DNA of 64,000 bases from Ryuthela nishihirai (Eukaryota; Arthropoda; Arachnida; Araneae; Heptathelidae). The stretch lies in the NCBI GenBank assembly GCA_038380435.1, contig JAWZYU010000008.1, positions 76,832,020-76,896,019 on the forward strand, written 5' to 3'. The notes under the pieces were generated by a model. It was not told the DNA's origin. It did no database searches and saw only the letters and a list, made by a program, of their open reading frames with translations. Numbering within the stretch: the stretch's first letter is position 1; each line of letters begins with the position of its first letter. A program made the translations under genes and the position numbers. Below, piece by piece: positions 22,102-33,093 of the stretch.

Positions 22102-22719
22102 TGTGATGCCCTCTCATTCACTTTTACTTTACCTTAACCAGTTTGGCTTAATTTACGTTATATTTATAATTTTGGGGATTTTTATTTCATTTTTGGCATC
22201 ATAGCACTCGTTTCCAAGAGTTAGGAGTTGCACATGCGCAACTCCAAACTTCCGAATGTCACCCAAATGTCTTTCCCAGCGTGCAACATGACACGTGCGG
22301 GCTTTGCACCTCTTGTTATAACCTGGTGACATGTTGTCACAGTAGCACAGAAGATAGTAGAGTAGTAGAGCACAGCACAGTTTAGAGATCAGTTTTAGTT
22401 TGGAGTTTGTTGAAGATGTTTGTAGTAAGAAATGATGTAGTATTCATCTTTATTGAAGTTTTGGTGAGTGCTTTTTGGAAATAAATTGTTTGTTATTTAA
22501 ACCTTTTGAATCTTTACTAATTTTTTTTCTCTTGAGCAATGTTAGTTTGTTTTGAATTCTTACTCATTAATGCTCGCTGGTATTTTGAACCCTAATTAAA
22601 CTTTTTTTTGGCAATTTGTCAATTATTGCCTGGCACCCAACTCAGCTATCTGGAGCATAAAAATAATTGGATCAAAGGGTCCAAACTTTAAAAGTATTTC
22701 ATTTCTTTGGAGTGTTACA
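22102..22719 (+). repeat. Solo LTR of the gypsy family (618 bp)
   Basis: Complete LTR from TGTGATGCC to TGTTACA with no internal sequence on either side, so most likely a product of LTR-LTR recombination. It carries the NRF-1-like palindrome, GGAAATAAATTG (a likely poly(A) signal context) at about 22478 and the CTTGAGCAATG block. The bases AGTGTTAC are repeated just after the end; I see no clear 4-6-bp target duplication. Confidence 0.85.
22224..22245. promoter_or_regulatory. NRF-1-like palindrome in the solo LTR
   Basis: Identical core TTGCACATGCGCAA flanked by GGAG and CTCC, at the same offset from the LTR start as in LTR A. Conservation between diverged LTRs suggests a binding site. Confidence 0.45.
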
Positions 22720-23198
22720 GAGTGTTACGTTTTTTCAAGAAATTGGCTAGAACATTAGTTACATATCTTTCAAGGATTTTTTCAAGGATTTTGTTATCTG
22801 GATATTTATGTCAGGATGGGGTAGGCTGAAGTATCTTATGTAATAATTGACAACATATAAAAAAAAAGTCAGATTTTTTACATAAAAAATGAAGCTGTTC
22901 AAATATGCACATGAAATTTATATTAGAACACAGTTGCTCATGTGAAACAGATCAGCATAAAAAGCCCCATATTTTTACGAGTGTCATTTTGTGTTAAGAA
23001 TCTTTATGTACATCATATGAGCTAACTGATCATTAGATAATGGCCAGAAGAAATATTTTGAGTGAAGAAGTAGTGAGCAATCAGGAGGTTTAAGGTAGGA
23101 CAATGTCAGTCTGAGATAGCCAGTATCTAGGTGTGAATCTTAGCATTGCAAGCCACCTTTGGAATTGATTTGAAACAAGCTAAACTATTGCTAGAAGA
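22720..23198. other. Unassigned intronic sequence
   Basis: No gene, TE end or RNA feature recognised between the solo LTR and the SINE. Confidence 0.3.
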
Positions 23199-23211
23199 CC
23201 TATTCCTTGTC

Positions 23212-23507
23212 CGCAAAATTCCCCGCTCTGCCCATGGTCAGTAGGGGACACCGCTGGGCTTGGAAAGGCCGCCGTCCGTCGGATGGGACGTTAAGCCGTG
23301 GCCCCGTGTGCGGGAGAGCCATACCCTGTGCACGTTAAAGAACATGCTGGATGGCCTTGACGGGAGGCTACCATCTGTCTCCCAACAGCTGTTCCAGTGG
23401 GTCCCCTCCCCCAACCTTCTCTGAGCCTTCGGGGTCCATGTGACCTGGCTATTTACACCATGATGTGCAAAAAAGTGCCGCTCAGAGGTAAAACAACCCA
23501 ACCCAAC
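23212..23507 (+). mobile_element. SINE-1, 5'-truncated copy
   Basis: Matches the SINE-1 body from CCGCAAAATTCCCCGC to the AACCCAACCC tail and lacks the tRNA head. It is flanked by a 13-bp duplication, CCTATTCCTTGTC (23199-23211) and CCTATTCCTTATC (23508-23520), so it inserted already truncated. GC-rich and little diverged from 6136-6517. Confidence 0.85.
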
Positions 23508-23589
23508 CCTATTCCTTATCATCCAAGGGCTACATTGACTAGGGAGATGACTGTTACCTGCTCCTAAATGCAAAGTGCTATAGAACCCT

Positions 23590-24365
23590 CATAGCATGCT
23601 AGCTTGCTTTCTATTTTGCTGCATCCACAGGATGGAATGTATCTTGGCAAACTGTGGCTTCATACAAGTTATCTTTATGCATGATAACCAGTTGTGTGTG
23701 TCCTTTTGACGCCCGGCTAGCACAGAGCCCAATTGAATTAGTCTTGACAACATTGCAACTGGACTCAATGCTAATGTGGCAATGTTCTGCTCACTGATGA
23801 ATCCTAACTTAGTCTCTGCAAATCGATTCCTAACAATATTGGTCTGGAGACAGCCTGGAACCAGATACCATCTCATTAACATCTAGTTTTGGAGCTGGTG
23901 GTGTGCTGGTATGGGCTGGCATCGCTCTTAATTGCCACACAGACCTTCATGTCTTCCCAGGAGGGTCTCTAACTAAGTAAGCTATCAGGGTGAGATCCTC
24001 AAACATTAAGTTCATTCATTTCTCACAGCAATGGGTACTGATTCTGTATTAATGGATGATAGTGCTTGCCTTCACAGAGCTCACTTGGTGGACCAATACA
24101 TTGAGAGTGAAACCATAAGCCATATGGATGCCGTTCCCAATCACCAGACCTAAATACAATTGAACATGTTTAGGATGTTCTAGGATGATGAATTGCTGGT
24201 TGCAATCCTCCTCCCTGGACCCTTCAAGAGCTCCAATCTGCATTCATACAGGAATGGCAATTAATCCCTCAAACCCTTATTGACACCCTGATTTGCAGCA
24301 TAAGTTTGTACAGCTTGTATTACTGTCTGAGGTGATTACACATCATATTAAAGGTATGCAATCAT
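23590..24365 (+). pseudogene. Tc1-like transposase relic
   Basis: In several frames: a degenerate LHARRP-like segment (23710), LMNPNLVSANR-like (DESRF region, 23795), RQPGTRYHL (23850), VLVWAGIALNC-like (23905-23930), MGTDSVLMDDSACLHRA (24030-24080; the second catalytic Asp is in MDDSACLHRA), HQT-NTIEHV (24140-24170; catalytic Glu in NTIEHV) and WTLQELQ-like (24215). Many stops and no intact terminal inverted repeats. A different subfamily from the copies at 25040 and 47506. Confidence 0.75.
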
Positions 24366-24636
24366 TGAGGGAATGATTTATAATGATTTTCTAATTTGAA
24401 TATCTCATTAAATATTCATGGAAATTCGTTTGTTTTCCATGTATTCATGGCAAGCATGATTGTGGACTTTAGCTGTATATTTCATTGAAATCCAATGAAA
24501 GATTTGTTTGTAATTCATATTTTTGTGTTTGCTGCTTAACTTTTGAGCACCAGTTAAATTGATAGAAAGTTGCTTAGGTTTTACAGTATTTAATCTTCAA
24601 AATTGTATAAAAAGTTTTTTTTCCCTCCATATATAG

Positions 24637-24715
24637 GCATTTGCTTTAAGAAGCTTGAAATTTTTGCTTGGACCAGTGCCTCCACCAGATTTAATTTTGG
24701 ACAACCCACAAATTG
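24637..24715 (+). CDS. SYMPK: Symplekin exon (26 codons + 1 nt)
   Basis: Follows TTTTCCCTCCATATATAG and ends before GTAAAT. Phase 0 in, one base carried over. Reads AFALRSLKFLLGPVPPPDLI then LDNPQI. It aligns with the symplekin FALNYLQLL..PNPPSVLF segment, a known conserved stretch. The next exon supplies the two bases that make GCA (Ala). Confidence 0.9.
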
Positions 24716-25039
24716 GTAAATACTAATTGTAGTTTCCATAGTTTGCAGTGATGAAAAATGTAATTTTTTAATTATATTCCTTTCTAAAGGACATAAAGCA
24801 TATATAATTTATCCCAGGAATGGTGATCTTTTCTAGCTCTCCTTCCAAAATTTACAGAGAGAAGAATATTTTCTAGCTCACATGCCAACATTGCAAAAAA
24901 TGCTTTAAAATGTTATTTATGGTTACATGTCAATATATATAAATTTAATGATACACAATACTAAGGATTTTAATATAAGAATGCAAAATAGTAAGTTTTA
25001 CATTCTGCCACTGTATGAGGGGAAATTAAAAAATTAAAC

Positions 25040-26112
25040 AATCACCAAAATCATTCAAACACAGTTTGATGGATATTCAAAAAAGGAATGATCATTGACT
25101 ACTGTGCCTAGGGTGGTAGCATCTTGGAAACAGCAGACTTTGTGGGATGTTTGTGAGGTGCTGTAGTAAGGGTGTACCAAGAATGGACCACTGATGCACC
25201 GAGTACCTCCAGACATCATAACTGTGGAGCCCCAAAGGCCATTGACCCCAGAGGCCCCAGTTGCCTCCGTCAACTGGTAAAGAGCTATCAATGCACAACA
25301 GTACAGCAACTCAAGTACCACTCAAATGAACGCTGGGATACCCAGGTACGTGTCCCCAATAACAGTAGAGCAAACCCTATTACGCATGGGTCTCCAGAGT
25401 CAACGCTGTGTAAAGGTGCCCATGTTAACCAAGGTCCATCGGCAATGACACCTGCAGTTCGCACAGGACTACTGTCATTGGACAGTGGAAGAGTGGAAAA
25501 AAGTTGCCTTCTACGACGAATCGAAGTTTCTCACCCACAGAAGTGACAGGATGTGGTGGATACTGCATCAGACACACGAGAATCAACACCCAGACATGCT
25601 TGTTGGTCAAGTACAGGCAGACAGTGGCAGTGTGTTTGTCTGGTGGTATGTTTTCCTGGGACCACTTGTACTACTGGATGGGTCCCTGAATGCCAATGGC
25701 TACCTGTCCATCCTTGCTGACCACATGCATCCCTTCATGTTGGACATTTACCCTGGTGGTGATAGTGTCTACCAACAGGACAATTCGCTATGCTATGTCA
25801 CTAAGGTGGTGCGTGACTGGTTCCGGAACACGATAGCAATGTCTCTGTTCTCCCTTGGCCGGCGAAATCACCCAACCTCAATCCCATAGAGCACTTATAG
25901 GACCATTTGGATCAACAGGTTTGGTGTGCAGACCCACAACCATATCATCTCTGGAACCTCTGTGCTCTGCTGGAGTCCAAATGGGCACATGTGCCTCTGG
26001 CAACCTTCCAGGATCTCATTGTGTCCATACCACGCCTCTCGCCATTGTCATTCGGGTCAAGGGTGGTTATTCCTATTATTAGGTAGGTGGTCATATTATT
26101 CTGATATGACTG
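25040..26112 (+). pseudogene. Tc1-like transposon relic
   Basis: The transposase reads through several frames: VAFYDESKFLTHRSDR (25500-25550, first Asp), VWWYVFLGPLVLLDG (25640-25680), YQQDNSLCYVTKVVRDWF (25770-25825, second Asp) and PIEHL (about 25884-25898, third catalytic residue Glu). At the right end, ATTCTGATATGACTGTA at about 26098-26114 is a Tc1-type inverted-repeat end with TA after it. The matching left end is not found, so the 5' side is truncated. Frameshifts and stops disable it. Confidence 0.8.
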
Positions 26113-26154
26113 TATATACTCTCTGTGTTCATTGCGCCACTTTCCTTTCTGCTC

Positions 26155-26345
26155 TATAACACTCCAAGGATTATTAACTTTTCAAGTTGGACCTTTTGTC
26201 TGATCCAAAATAGATTCAAACTCCAGATAGTTTATTGGGCACCAGGCAATATTAACTTGCCAAATATAAAAGTCAAAATAGAGTTCGTTATGTATATAGC
26301 ATAACTTATCGAGCAAAAATTGAAAAAAGGTTGCCAAATTATCAG
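26155..26345 (-). repeat. Partial gypsy LTR
   Basis: Matches the last 190 bp of the LTR family (TATTGGGCACCAGGCAAT block). It is truncated on the upstream side and begins 40 bp after the Tc1 end. Confidence 0.7.
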
Positions 26346-26654
26346 CATCATTCATCATTTTCTCAAACTCTACTGAGGTGCCACTTGCCAGCCAGAACGG
26401 CGAAGATTAAACTTGTCACTCGTAAACATCCCAGAAGTTCCTCTTACTACCCATCCTCTGCAGTATGGTAGGTAAATCTCTTCTTAATAACTTTTGATAC
26501 TTTAAAGCATGGAACATTAGTTGAAGTGTTTAAAAACATTTAACAGTGTCATAGAGAATTAAAAATTTCAATTTAATTTTAATTACTGCACTATGAACCT
26601 TTACTGTAATTTTTGTTAAGTAGATTGACTGGTGGTTTAAAGTGTTCATGCAGT

Positions 26655-27335
26655 GTTTTTGACTTATACTATGTTACAGATGCTAGTAATGTGTGGCATC
26701 AGATAAACAGAGAAATAGGGACTGCTGCTGGGACTTTTAAGAATCTATGGAGAGTATAGAGAAATAGGCATGTGCACCTAAAAATAAAATTAGGCTGTAT
26801 AAACAGTTTGGTTCTTTCTAGGGTTAGTTTACAGTTGTGAAACTTTGACTCTTTCTAAACAAGATAGCAGGAATCTTCATGCCATTGATTTTTGGTACTT
26901 ATGCAGTATCTGGGTCATTAGGTAAGTAATGATGAGGTTAGGAAAAAAGTTGGCAACTCCTTTGAACAGCTTATTGTGCAGAGAGAGAGAGACTCATTTT
27001 GTTTGACCATGTTACTCATGTGCAAAGTAACATGGTCAAACAAAATGAGTCTCTCTCTCATTACTCATAACTCAATTATCAATTCATTACTCAATTATGT
27101 TCATGTGCATAATTATAGATTGGCAAATAGGTTATGAACAGTGTGCCTAAAGACCTCAGAAAGAGTGGGAGACCTAGAATCCAGTGGGCAGACAATGTTA
27201 AACAGGACTTCTTTAGATGTAGTCTATAGTGGCCAGATGCAGCAGATGTAGCTCAGGACAGATATGTTTGGAGAACTAAATTGCACAATCTGGTTGGTTT
27301 TCTATAGCACATGGCTGATTGAGGATGATGATGAT
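26655..27335 (+). mobile_element. RTE-type LINE 3' fragment with inverted duplication
   Basis: Decayed C-terminal region of the RTE family from about GDASNVWHQINR (26680-26720) to the GATGATGAT tail at 27325-27335. The part encoding the WFGHV motif is interrupted by a palindrome (26985-27057) and about 45 bp of filler. Confidence 0.8.
26985..27057. repeat. Palindrome, 32-bp arms, 9-bp loop
   Basis: Arms 26985-27016 and 27026-27057 are exact reverse complements around CATGTGCAA. The left arm is genuine RTE sequence; after the right arm and filler, RTE sequence resumes with a second TTCATGTGCATAAT. Confidence 0.95.
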
Positions 27336-27377
27336 GATTTGGTAATTAATTAATAATAAACTTCTTTTTATTTCCAG

Positions 27378-27465
27378 CATTATCAGTTTGGACAGAAGAT
27401 GCTACCAAAATTTGCCTCCACCTGTATTTGGCACTACTTCCCATCAATCACAGGCTCATTCATGA
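27378..27465 (+). CDS. SYMPK: Symplekin exon (2 nt + 28 codons + 2 nt)
   Basis: Bounded by TTTTTATTTCCAG and GTAAGT. With the carried G it starts GCA and reads [20 protein letters not shown] then PINHRLIH, leaving GA. It aligns with the symplekin segment APWTEETVKQCLYLYLALL followed by PQNHKLIHEL. One of the best-conserved exons in the window. Confidence 0.92.
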
Positions 27466-27849
27466 GTAAGTGTAGGAGTAATCTTATATTAAAAAGAAAT
27501 TTGTTAGAAAAATTTTATATTATTCTTAATAATTGTGAAGTCCTAAATATTAAAAAAAATTTAAAAAGTTAAAATGTTTAACTTCAAATTGGGGTTTATA
27601 AAAACAAAAAAAAAACCTAATAGCTTATACAAATTTGTTATCCACGGTATGATCTCCATGCCAACATTATGATTCAAACTTAGGGTTCTGCCACTGCAAG
27701 TAATTGTGATACACTGAACTGTGGAGATGATAAAATTAATAAGTTTCAGTATATCTGACTTTCAGAGATGATATTGCTTCATTTTGGTTAAACTGATAAG
27801 AGTTATTTTGTCATGTGATCCCAATTTGAAAATGTTGCAGTATGTGTAT

Positions 27850-28056
27850 GAATTTCACATCCATATATTTTGTAATGTACGACTCAGAGTTACAAAATAT
27901 ATGAATGTGAACACTGAGTCATGTGCGAGAGTTGGTAAGGCTTGTAGCAATTGGTTTAGCATTACTTCTGGTGTTTGACAAGGGTGTGTTTTGTCTCCTT
28001 TTCTCTTTAGTTTGGTTATTGATTGATTATGTTATGCGAAATTTACTTCAAGGGAA
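27850..28056 (+). mobile_element. RTE internal fragment with hairpin at its 5' junction
   Basis: 27908-28056 matches the RTE palm region (VRQGC to MRNLLQGK), without 5' or 3' ends of the element. Directly before it a hairpin has about 22-bp arms (TTCACATCCATATATTTTG at about 27857 against CAAAATATATGAATGTGAA at about 27893-27911). It ends 140 bp before a symplekin exon. Confidence 0.75.
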
Positions 28057-28195
28057 AGATAACTGCTTAGTTTGTGATCTAAATTCTGTTTACATAAAAA
28101 GATATATTTTTTTTACGCATGTGCAACATTTTTTCTCATCAGAATATTGTTTATAAATAGAAATAAATATAATGATTGAAATTGATGTTTTGCAG

Positions 28196-28265
28196 TTTGG
28201 CAAGTGTATATGTTGGAACAGTAGCTGACATCAAACGTACTATTTTACGAGCTCTAGAAGTCCCT
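28196..28265 (+). CDS. SYMPK: Symplekin exon (1 nt + 23 codons)
   Basis: Acceptor TGATGTTTTGCAG, donor GTATGT. The first T completes GAT (Asp), then LASVYVGTVADIKRTILRAL followed by EVP; ends in phase 0. It aligns with symplekin ELAAVYTEAIADIKRTVLR. The Glu usual before LA is Asp here because the exon starts with T. Confidence 0.92.
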
Positions 28266-28497
28266 GTATGTATTAACATAATGTTTTTGGTGTTTGATAT
28301 TCACATTCTGACTGTATTAATAGAACAGTTATTTTAATATAAGTGAAAATAACGATGAATGCTGTACAAATTCTTTGAAACTGTTATATAAATGAGTAAT
28401 ATGTAACAATAACTTGGCGATACTCTCAAAATAAGTTGATAAGACACTTTTGAATTGATATATGATATAAAATGGTAAAGAGTTGGTGAATTATAAG

Positions 28498-29165
28498 GTG
28501 TGTATAAAAAGTCCATAGTCATTTTTTCTGGAGAATCTTGAAACTTTTAATGTTCTTAAATATTTTGCATATCACACATAAAGATGTTCCACTTTGCAAT
28601 AACCAAAACAAAATTGAAACACACAACACTTTCACTGAAGGAAATTACAACTCACAATATAAATCAGTGTTTAATATTAATTATCACGATTTCAGCAGTT
28701 TCAAAAACTCTGTCATTAGATTTAAAAAAGGTCATCAAATGTAGTTGCTATGAAGTTCCAATAAAACTACACGATAGTTAAAAAAAGCATGTGGTCATGA
28801 AACCATTTTGTCTTGTGCCTCATGAGCTCATTGTTGTAATAAGATCATATATGAGTATAGGTTAAATTTGATGATTTATTTTTTATTAATTCTTTTTTTT
28901 GGAAAATAATTAATTAATAATTCCCATGCTGAATGTATATGAGGAATATTGTTATTGCATCATTCTGAATAATTTATGCATAAGGATTCAGTATATTTTA
29001 TTTGTATTCAAAGTCACAGTTTCATATACTGAGAAGTCCATAGTCAATTTTTCTGGAGAACCTTAAAAGTTTTAATGTTCTTAAATATTTTGCATATAAC
29101 ACATAAAGATGTTATACTTTGCAATAGCTAGAACAGAACCAAAGCACACAATACTTTCACTGAAG
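28498..29165 (+). repeat. Direct repeat pair, about 135 bp
   Basis: 28507-28640 and 29035-29165 share AAGTCCATAGTCA, TTTTAATGTTCTTAAATATT and ATACTTTCACTGAAG-type blocks at about 85-90 percent by eye. A third, shorter GTTCATAGTCA block is at 29212. The first copy starts GTGTGTATAAAAAGTCC, which looks like a transposon end. Family unknown. Confidence 0.55.
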
Positions 29166-29339
29166 GGAATTATGTGTATTAAACTTCACAGTTTGATATG
29201 CTAAAAAGAAAAGTTCATAGTCAGTTTTCTATTATGCTAATCAGAAATAATAATCTTGAATTAGAAAATGCAACATTGAGTTTTTTGCAATTATTGTCCT
29301 AAATATTATCAAAGAGAATAATTTCTTTCTAGTAAACAA

Positions 29340-29705
29340 CAAATTGTTTCAGCAAAATTCGGGAAACCCATTGGGATCACTATTATTGGGATTGTTTGCA
29401 GACATAATCATGAGAGACATTGAAACCAAAATACACACACAAAAAAAAGAATTATATAACCAATAATATGGAAGAACTATATAGATGACATTTTTATTAT
29501 TTGGCCATACTTTGATTCTGCCTTAACAGATTTTATAAATGAATTGAATTCAGTCTGTAAACTATAAATTTCACTTATGAAATTGAAAAATCTCAAAAAT
29601 AACCATTTCTTGATTTATTAATAGAAAGATCTGGAAATAAATAATTAACAAAAGTGCACAGAAAACCTATATTCATCAACAGCATAATAGTGCTAAATAT
29701 TTACT
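29340..29705 (+). pseudogene. Penelope-like reverse transcriptase relic
   Basis: Across frameshifts: GNPLGSLLLGLFADIIMRDI (29370-29430), then YIDDIFIIWPY-like sequence from TATATAGATGACATTTTT (29481-29498) carrying the catalytic YxDD box, FINELNSVC-like, FLDLLIERS-like (L-x-F-L-D motif, about 29610) and VHRKPIFINS-like (29655-29690). This is the Penelope RT signature order. No GIY-YIG domain follows. Its link to the terminal fragments at 5738, 42030 and 62046 is likely but not shown. Confidence 0.7.
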
Positions 29706-29944
29706 TATAATTTTACAGTGTTGTAGATAAAAAAAATGTTTAAAGTTTACTAATAATTCATACCAACAGTGCCCTCTGGGCCTGTAAATGATGTATCAGT
29801 TGAAGTCACAGCAGTAGTGTACCTGGTCTTAAGTACCTGCATGGGACAGCTCTTGGAATGAAGTCTTCAACACCCATTAAGATAGGTCTATGCGATCGAC
29901 CTATGGCATGGAATTTACATCAATAACAGAGGAGAGATTGATCA

Positions 29945-30180
29945 ACAGCCAGTAGCTCAGCAATCAGAGCACCTCATATGTTATCAGGAGGTCATAGGTT
30001 CAGAATTCCACTTGGCTTAAGACATTTTTTTCTCTGTACCCAGTTGACATCATCATACTTCAACTGCCAAAAAACCAATCAAAAAATTATATATTCTAGA
30101 ATAAGAAATCTATTCTACAGAGCTTCATCATCATCATCATCTTTCTCAAGCATCCATGGGCAATGGAGGTCACAGATATT
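29945..30180 (+). mobile_element. SINE-3 head fragment and RTE tip
   Basis: 29948-30015 is a tRNA-like head (GTAGCTCAGCAATCAGAGC as A box, GGTCATAGGTTCAGAATTC as B box). The same head family occurs at 30719-30982 and 41468-41545. 30127-30180 is about 50 bp of the RTE 3' end on the - strand with its (ATC)n tail. Confidence 0.5.
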
Positions 30181-30718
30181 CAAATAAAAAACATTTTATT
30201 GAGGAAGAATTGAATACAATATATACCTTATGTCATGAAGCTGGATATTCATATAAAAATAGTTCAAAATATAGATAGTGAAATGAAAAAAAAAACTTAT
30301 TAATCCTATAAATGTTATTAACATTGATACAAAGAAAGATATGCAAAATCTATAATTCTTTTACTACAAATGGAATTTATTTTATGCAATATTATGAAAT
30401 CATATAAATATATTTTTCCTCACTATTTAAATCGGTGGAAAATGACATATATATATATCCTTTATAAAAGAGGGAGTATATAATATATAAACTATAATTA
30501 TAAATTTATACTTTGTTTTATCTAAGTTGAGACCTGATGTAAGCAAACAGCTCTTTGCCTATTGATAAAGATTGGTAATTTGCTCATTGCTACATATAAA
30601 ATCAGCAATTTTTGAAGAAGACACAATGGCATCAGTGCTGTATTGGTGTGCAGTGAAAATGGAATACCCAATGGAAACTGCTTACAATAATGAAAGAAAT
30701 TCGACTTATTTAGTATTC
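30181..30718. other. Unassigned intronic sequence
   Basis: AT-rich with an (AT)n run near 30448. Nothing recognised. Confidence 0.3.
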
Positions 30719-30982
30719 AAATTGCCACTTTGAAGTCGATTCAACTCTTAGAGGAAAAATTGTCTTGAGCCGGGTGGGATATGAACCCATGACCTCCTGA
30801 TAACTGTCAGGTGCTCTGGACCACTCGGTGGTCCAGAGCCTGACCTGACACTGACACCTGCCTCTGGACCACTCAGTGGTCCAGAGCACCTGACATGTTA
30901 TCAGGAAATCGTGGGTTCATATCCCACCAGCCCAAGACAAAATTTCCTCTAAGAGTTGTATCGACTTCAAAGTGGTAATTTG
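30719..30982. repeat. SINE-3 fold-back with two inner hairpins
   Basis: Arms about 30719-30828 and 30871-30982 are near-perfect reverse complements; each is a SINE-3 head (GGGTTCATATCCCACC as B box) plus about 50 bp of body. Inside, the 27-bp hairpin at 30813-30839 (GCTCTGGACCAC, then GTGGTCCAGAGC) is repeated at 30862-30886, so the structure is nested. Confidence 0.85.
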
Positions 30983-31117
30983 GAAACTGCTTACAATTAC
31001 TTATATGTAAAGTCTCAAATCTAAAGATGAAATGTTTGGAAATGCAATAAAGAAATATACGTTGGTCATTTCAAAAGAAATGCACACTGTGGATGATATG
31101 CATCATCCACACCGAAA

Positions 31118-31300
31118 TGTTGGTTTACTTTAATTTGAATCATCATTCTCACTACCCATTCTGTTAGAAGAGTTGTGATGCATAATTCCACATTTTGATT
31201 GACAGCCACTAAATGTGCATAGAAGGACACAACTCTACTTACATCATCTAGCATGTGATCGTCATATGCAAATGTGGTTTCCTCATCATTGTAACAGTTG
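31118..31300 (+). repeat. Partial gypsy LTR (5' half, divergent)
   Basis: Shares TTTACTTTAATTTGAATCAT and CATCTAGCATGTGATC with the LTR at 49345-49750. Both belong to a diverged LTR subfamily. Confidence 0.6.
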
Positions 31301-31379
31301 TAGACAGCAAATGGAGAATGCTGAAGGTGATGTGCTTTGCATTATAGCATACTGCATTTTGGAACAGCTGACTCTAATC

Positions 31380-31475
31380 CAAATTTCGTTAATAGCAATA
31401 AATCGATGCAGAAAATCCTCTCCTTCAGTAAAAAATCCTGCGTAAAGTTTCAATCTTAACGTAAATAAATGCAAG
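31380..31475 (-). pseudogene. Mariner-like transposase scrap
   Basis: Reads LKLYAGFFTEGEDFLHRF then INEIWIR, the same region as in the fragment at 21960-22060. The Asp of the first catalytic motif is Asn here. Confidence 0.5.
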
Positions 31476-31633
31476 AGCGGAATTGGAGTAGAATATGTTG
31501 GAACGGTTTTATTAGAGGCTGATCTTCATGCAAACTGTACTTGAAACTTCTGCAAGTGCATCTTCAGTGACAGCTGTTCCAAATTACAATATGCTATGAT
31601 ACAAAACACATCACTTTTGCCTTTTTCCATTTC

Positions 31634-31840
31634 CTGTTGTAATGCTCCAAAATGCATTAACTTTACATTGCCAGATAGCTTAAAATCTTGAGAGCCTGGC
31701 AATTAATCTTGCCAAGAAATTAAACAAGGGTTCTTTTGTTAAATGTATTAGACAAAAAAGAGAACATAAATAAATGATTGTCTCAAATAAATCAAGTTTA
31801 TCTGCTAAACAAACTCTGCTCAAGAGAAAAAAAAAAAAAA
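31634..31840 (-). repeat. Partial gypsy LTR (3' half, divergent)
   Basis: Shows the GTAATGCTCCAAA end, AGAGCCTGGCAATTAATCTT and CTGCTCAAGAGAAAAA blocks, then a long A run (31828-31842). The next RTE copy begins about 50 bp later. Confidence 0.6.
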
Positions 31841-31892
31841 AAATCAAAGCAAATTTCGTGAAATATATAAATGATTATTCCAATTCGAGACT

Positions 31893-33093
31893 CAGGCAAT
31901 TGCCTGATGAGCAGTGTGGTTTCAGAAGTGATAGGGGATGTGTGGATCAGATATTTTCACGCAGAATTTCAGAAACCTTTAGTTCCTAGCTTTGTTGATT
32001 TCAAAAAGGCTTTCGACTCTGTTGATCATCATAATTTGTGGTTGATTGTGAGATCATATGGTATACCAGACAAGTTAGTTAACATAATGAAGGCTCTCTA
32101 TAATAACACTGAGTTGTGTGTGAGAGTTGGTAAGGCTTGCAGCAATTAATTTAACATTACTTCTGGTGTTCGACAAGGGTGCATTTTGTCTCCTTTTCTC
32201 TTTAGCTTGGCTATTGATTATGTTATGTGAAATTCACTTCAAGGGAAAGATTTTGGCCTTAAATGGACTGGAGATACGAAAATTTCTGATTTAGATTATG
32301 CTGATGATTTAGCCCTTTTGGCAAATGATGTTGAGATGAACTCTTTCATTCGAGCTGTTGATGAGACTGGTAGTAGAGTAGGTTTGGTTATAAACAGAGA
32401 GAAAACTAAAGTGATGAAAATTGGTCAGGCATGTTGTGATTCAGTAAATCTGAATGGTTGCAGTCTTGAGCAGGTGTCACAGTTTAATTATCTTGGGAGC
32501 TATGTAACAGATAATGGTGATGTGCGGCATGTGATTAACAGACGGATAGGGATTGCTGCCGGGATTTTTAAGAATCTATGGAGAGTGTGGAGAAATAGGC
32601 ATATACACCTAAAGACTAAAATTAGACTGTATAATAGTTTGGTTCTTTCTAGTGTTAGTTATGGTAGTAAAACTTGGACACTTTGTAAACAAGATAACAG
32701 GAAACTAGATGCTTTTGATTCCAGATGCTTACGCAGTATCTTGGGCTTTAGGTGGTTCAACTTTGTAACTAATGATGAGGTTAGGCAAAGGAGTTTGCAA
32801 CCTCCTTTAAGCAGCATTTGTGCAGAGAGAGACTCCGTTGGTTTGGCCATGTTGCCTGTATGAATAATTATAGATTGTCGAATAGGGTTATGAACAGTGT
32901 GCCTAAAGGCCTCAGAAAGAGGGGGAGACCTAGGATGTGGTGGGCAGACAATGTCAAACAGGACCTTGTTAGAATTGGTGTGCATTGGCCAGATGCAGTA
33001 GATGTAGCTCAGGATAGACTTGCTTGGAGAACTAAATTGCACAGTCTGGTTGGACCTCCGTAGCCCATGGCTGCTTGAGGATGATGATGATGA
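31893..33093 (+). mobile_element. 5'-truncated RTE-type LINE with long open frame
   Basis: Starts inside RT at LPDEQCGFRSDRG. 31871-32149 carries the DFKKAFDSVDHHN palm motif with Asp. After a stop and a shift, LDYADDLALLANDVEM is encoded at 32287-32340 and a 181-codon frame (32318-32863) continues through WRNRHIHLKTKIRLYN. 32818-33063 completes the C-terminus to VGPP. The GATGATGAT tail is at 33080-33093. With few lesions compared with other copies it is among the youngest RTE copies here. Confidence 0.88.

Noticed and set aside
30448..30461. TATA-box-like (AT)n runs as promoters
   Set aside because: Such runs are frequent in this AT-rich sequence and no gene start is nearby.
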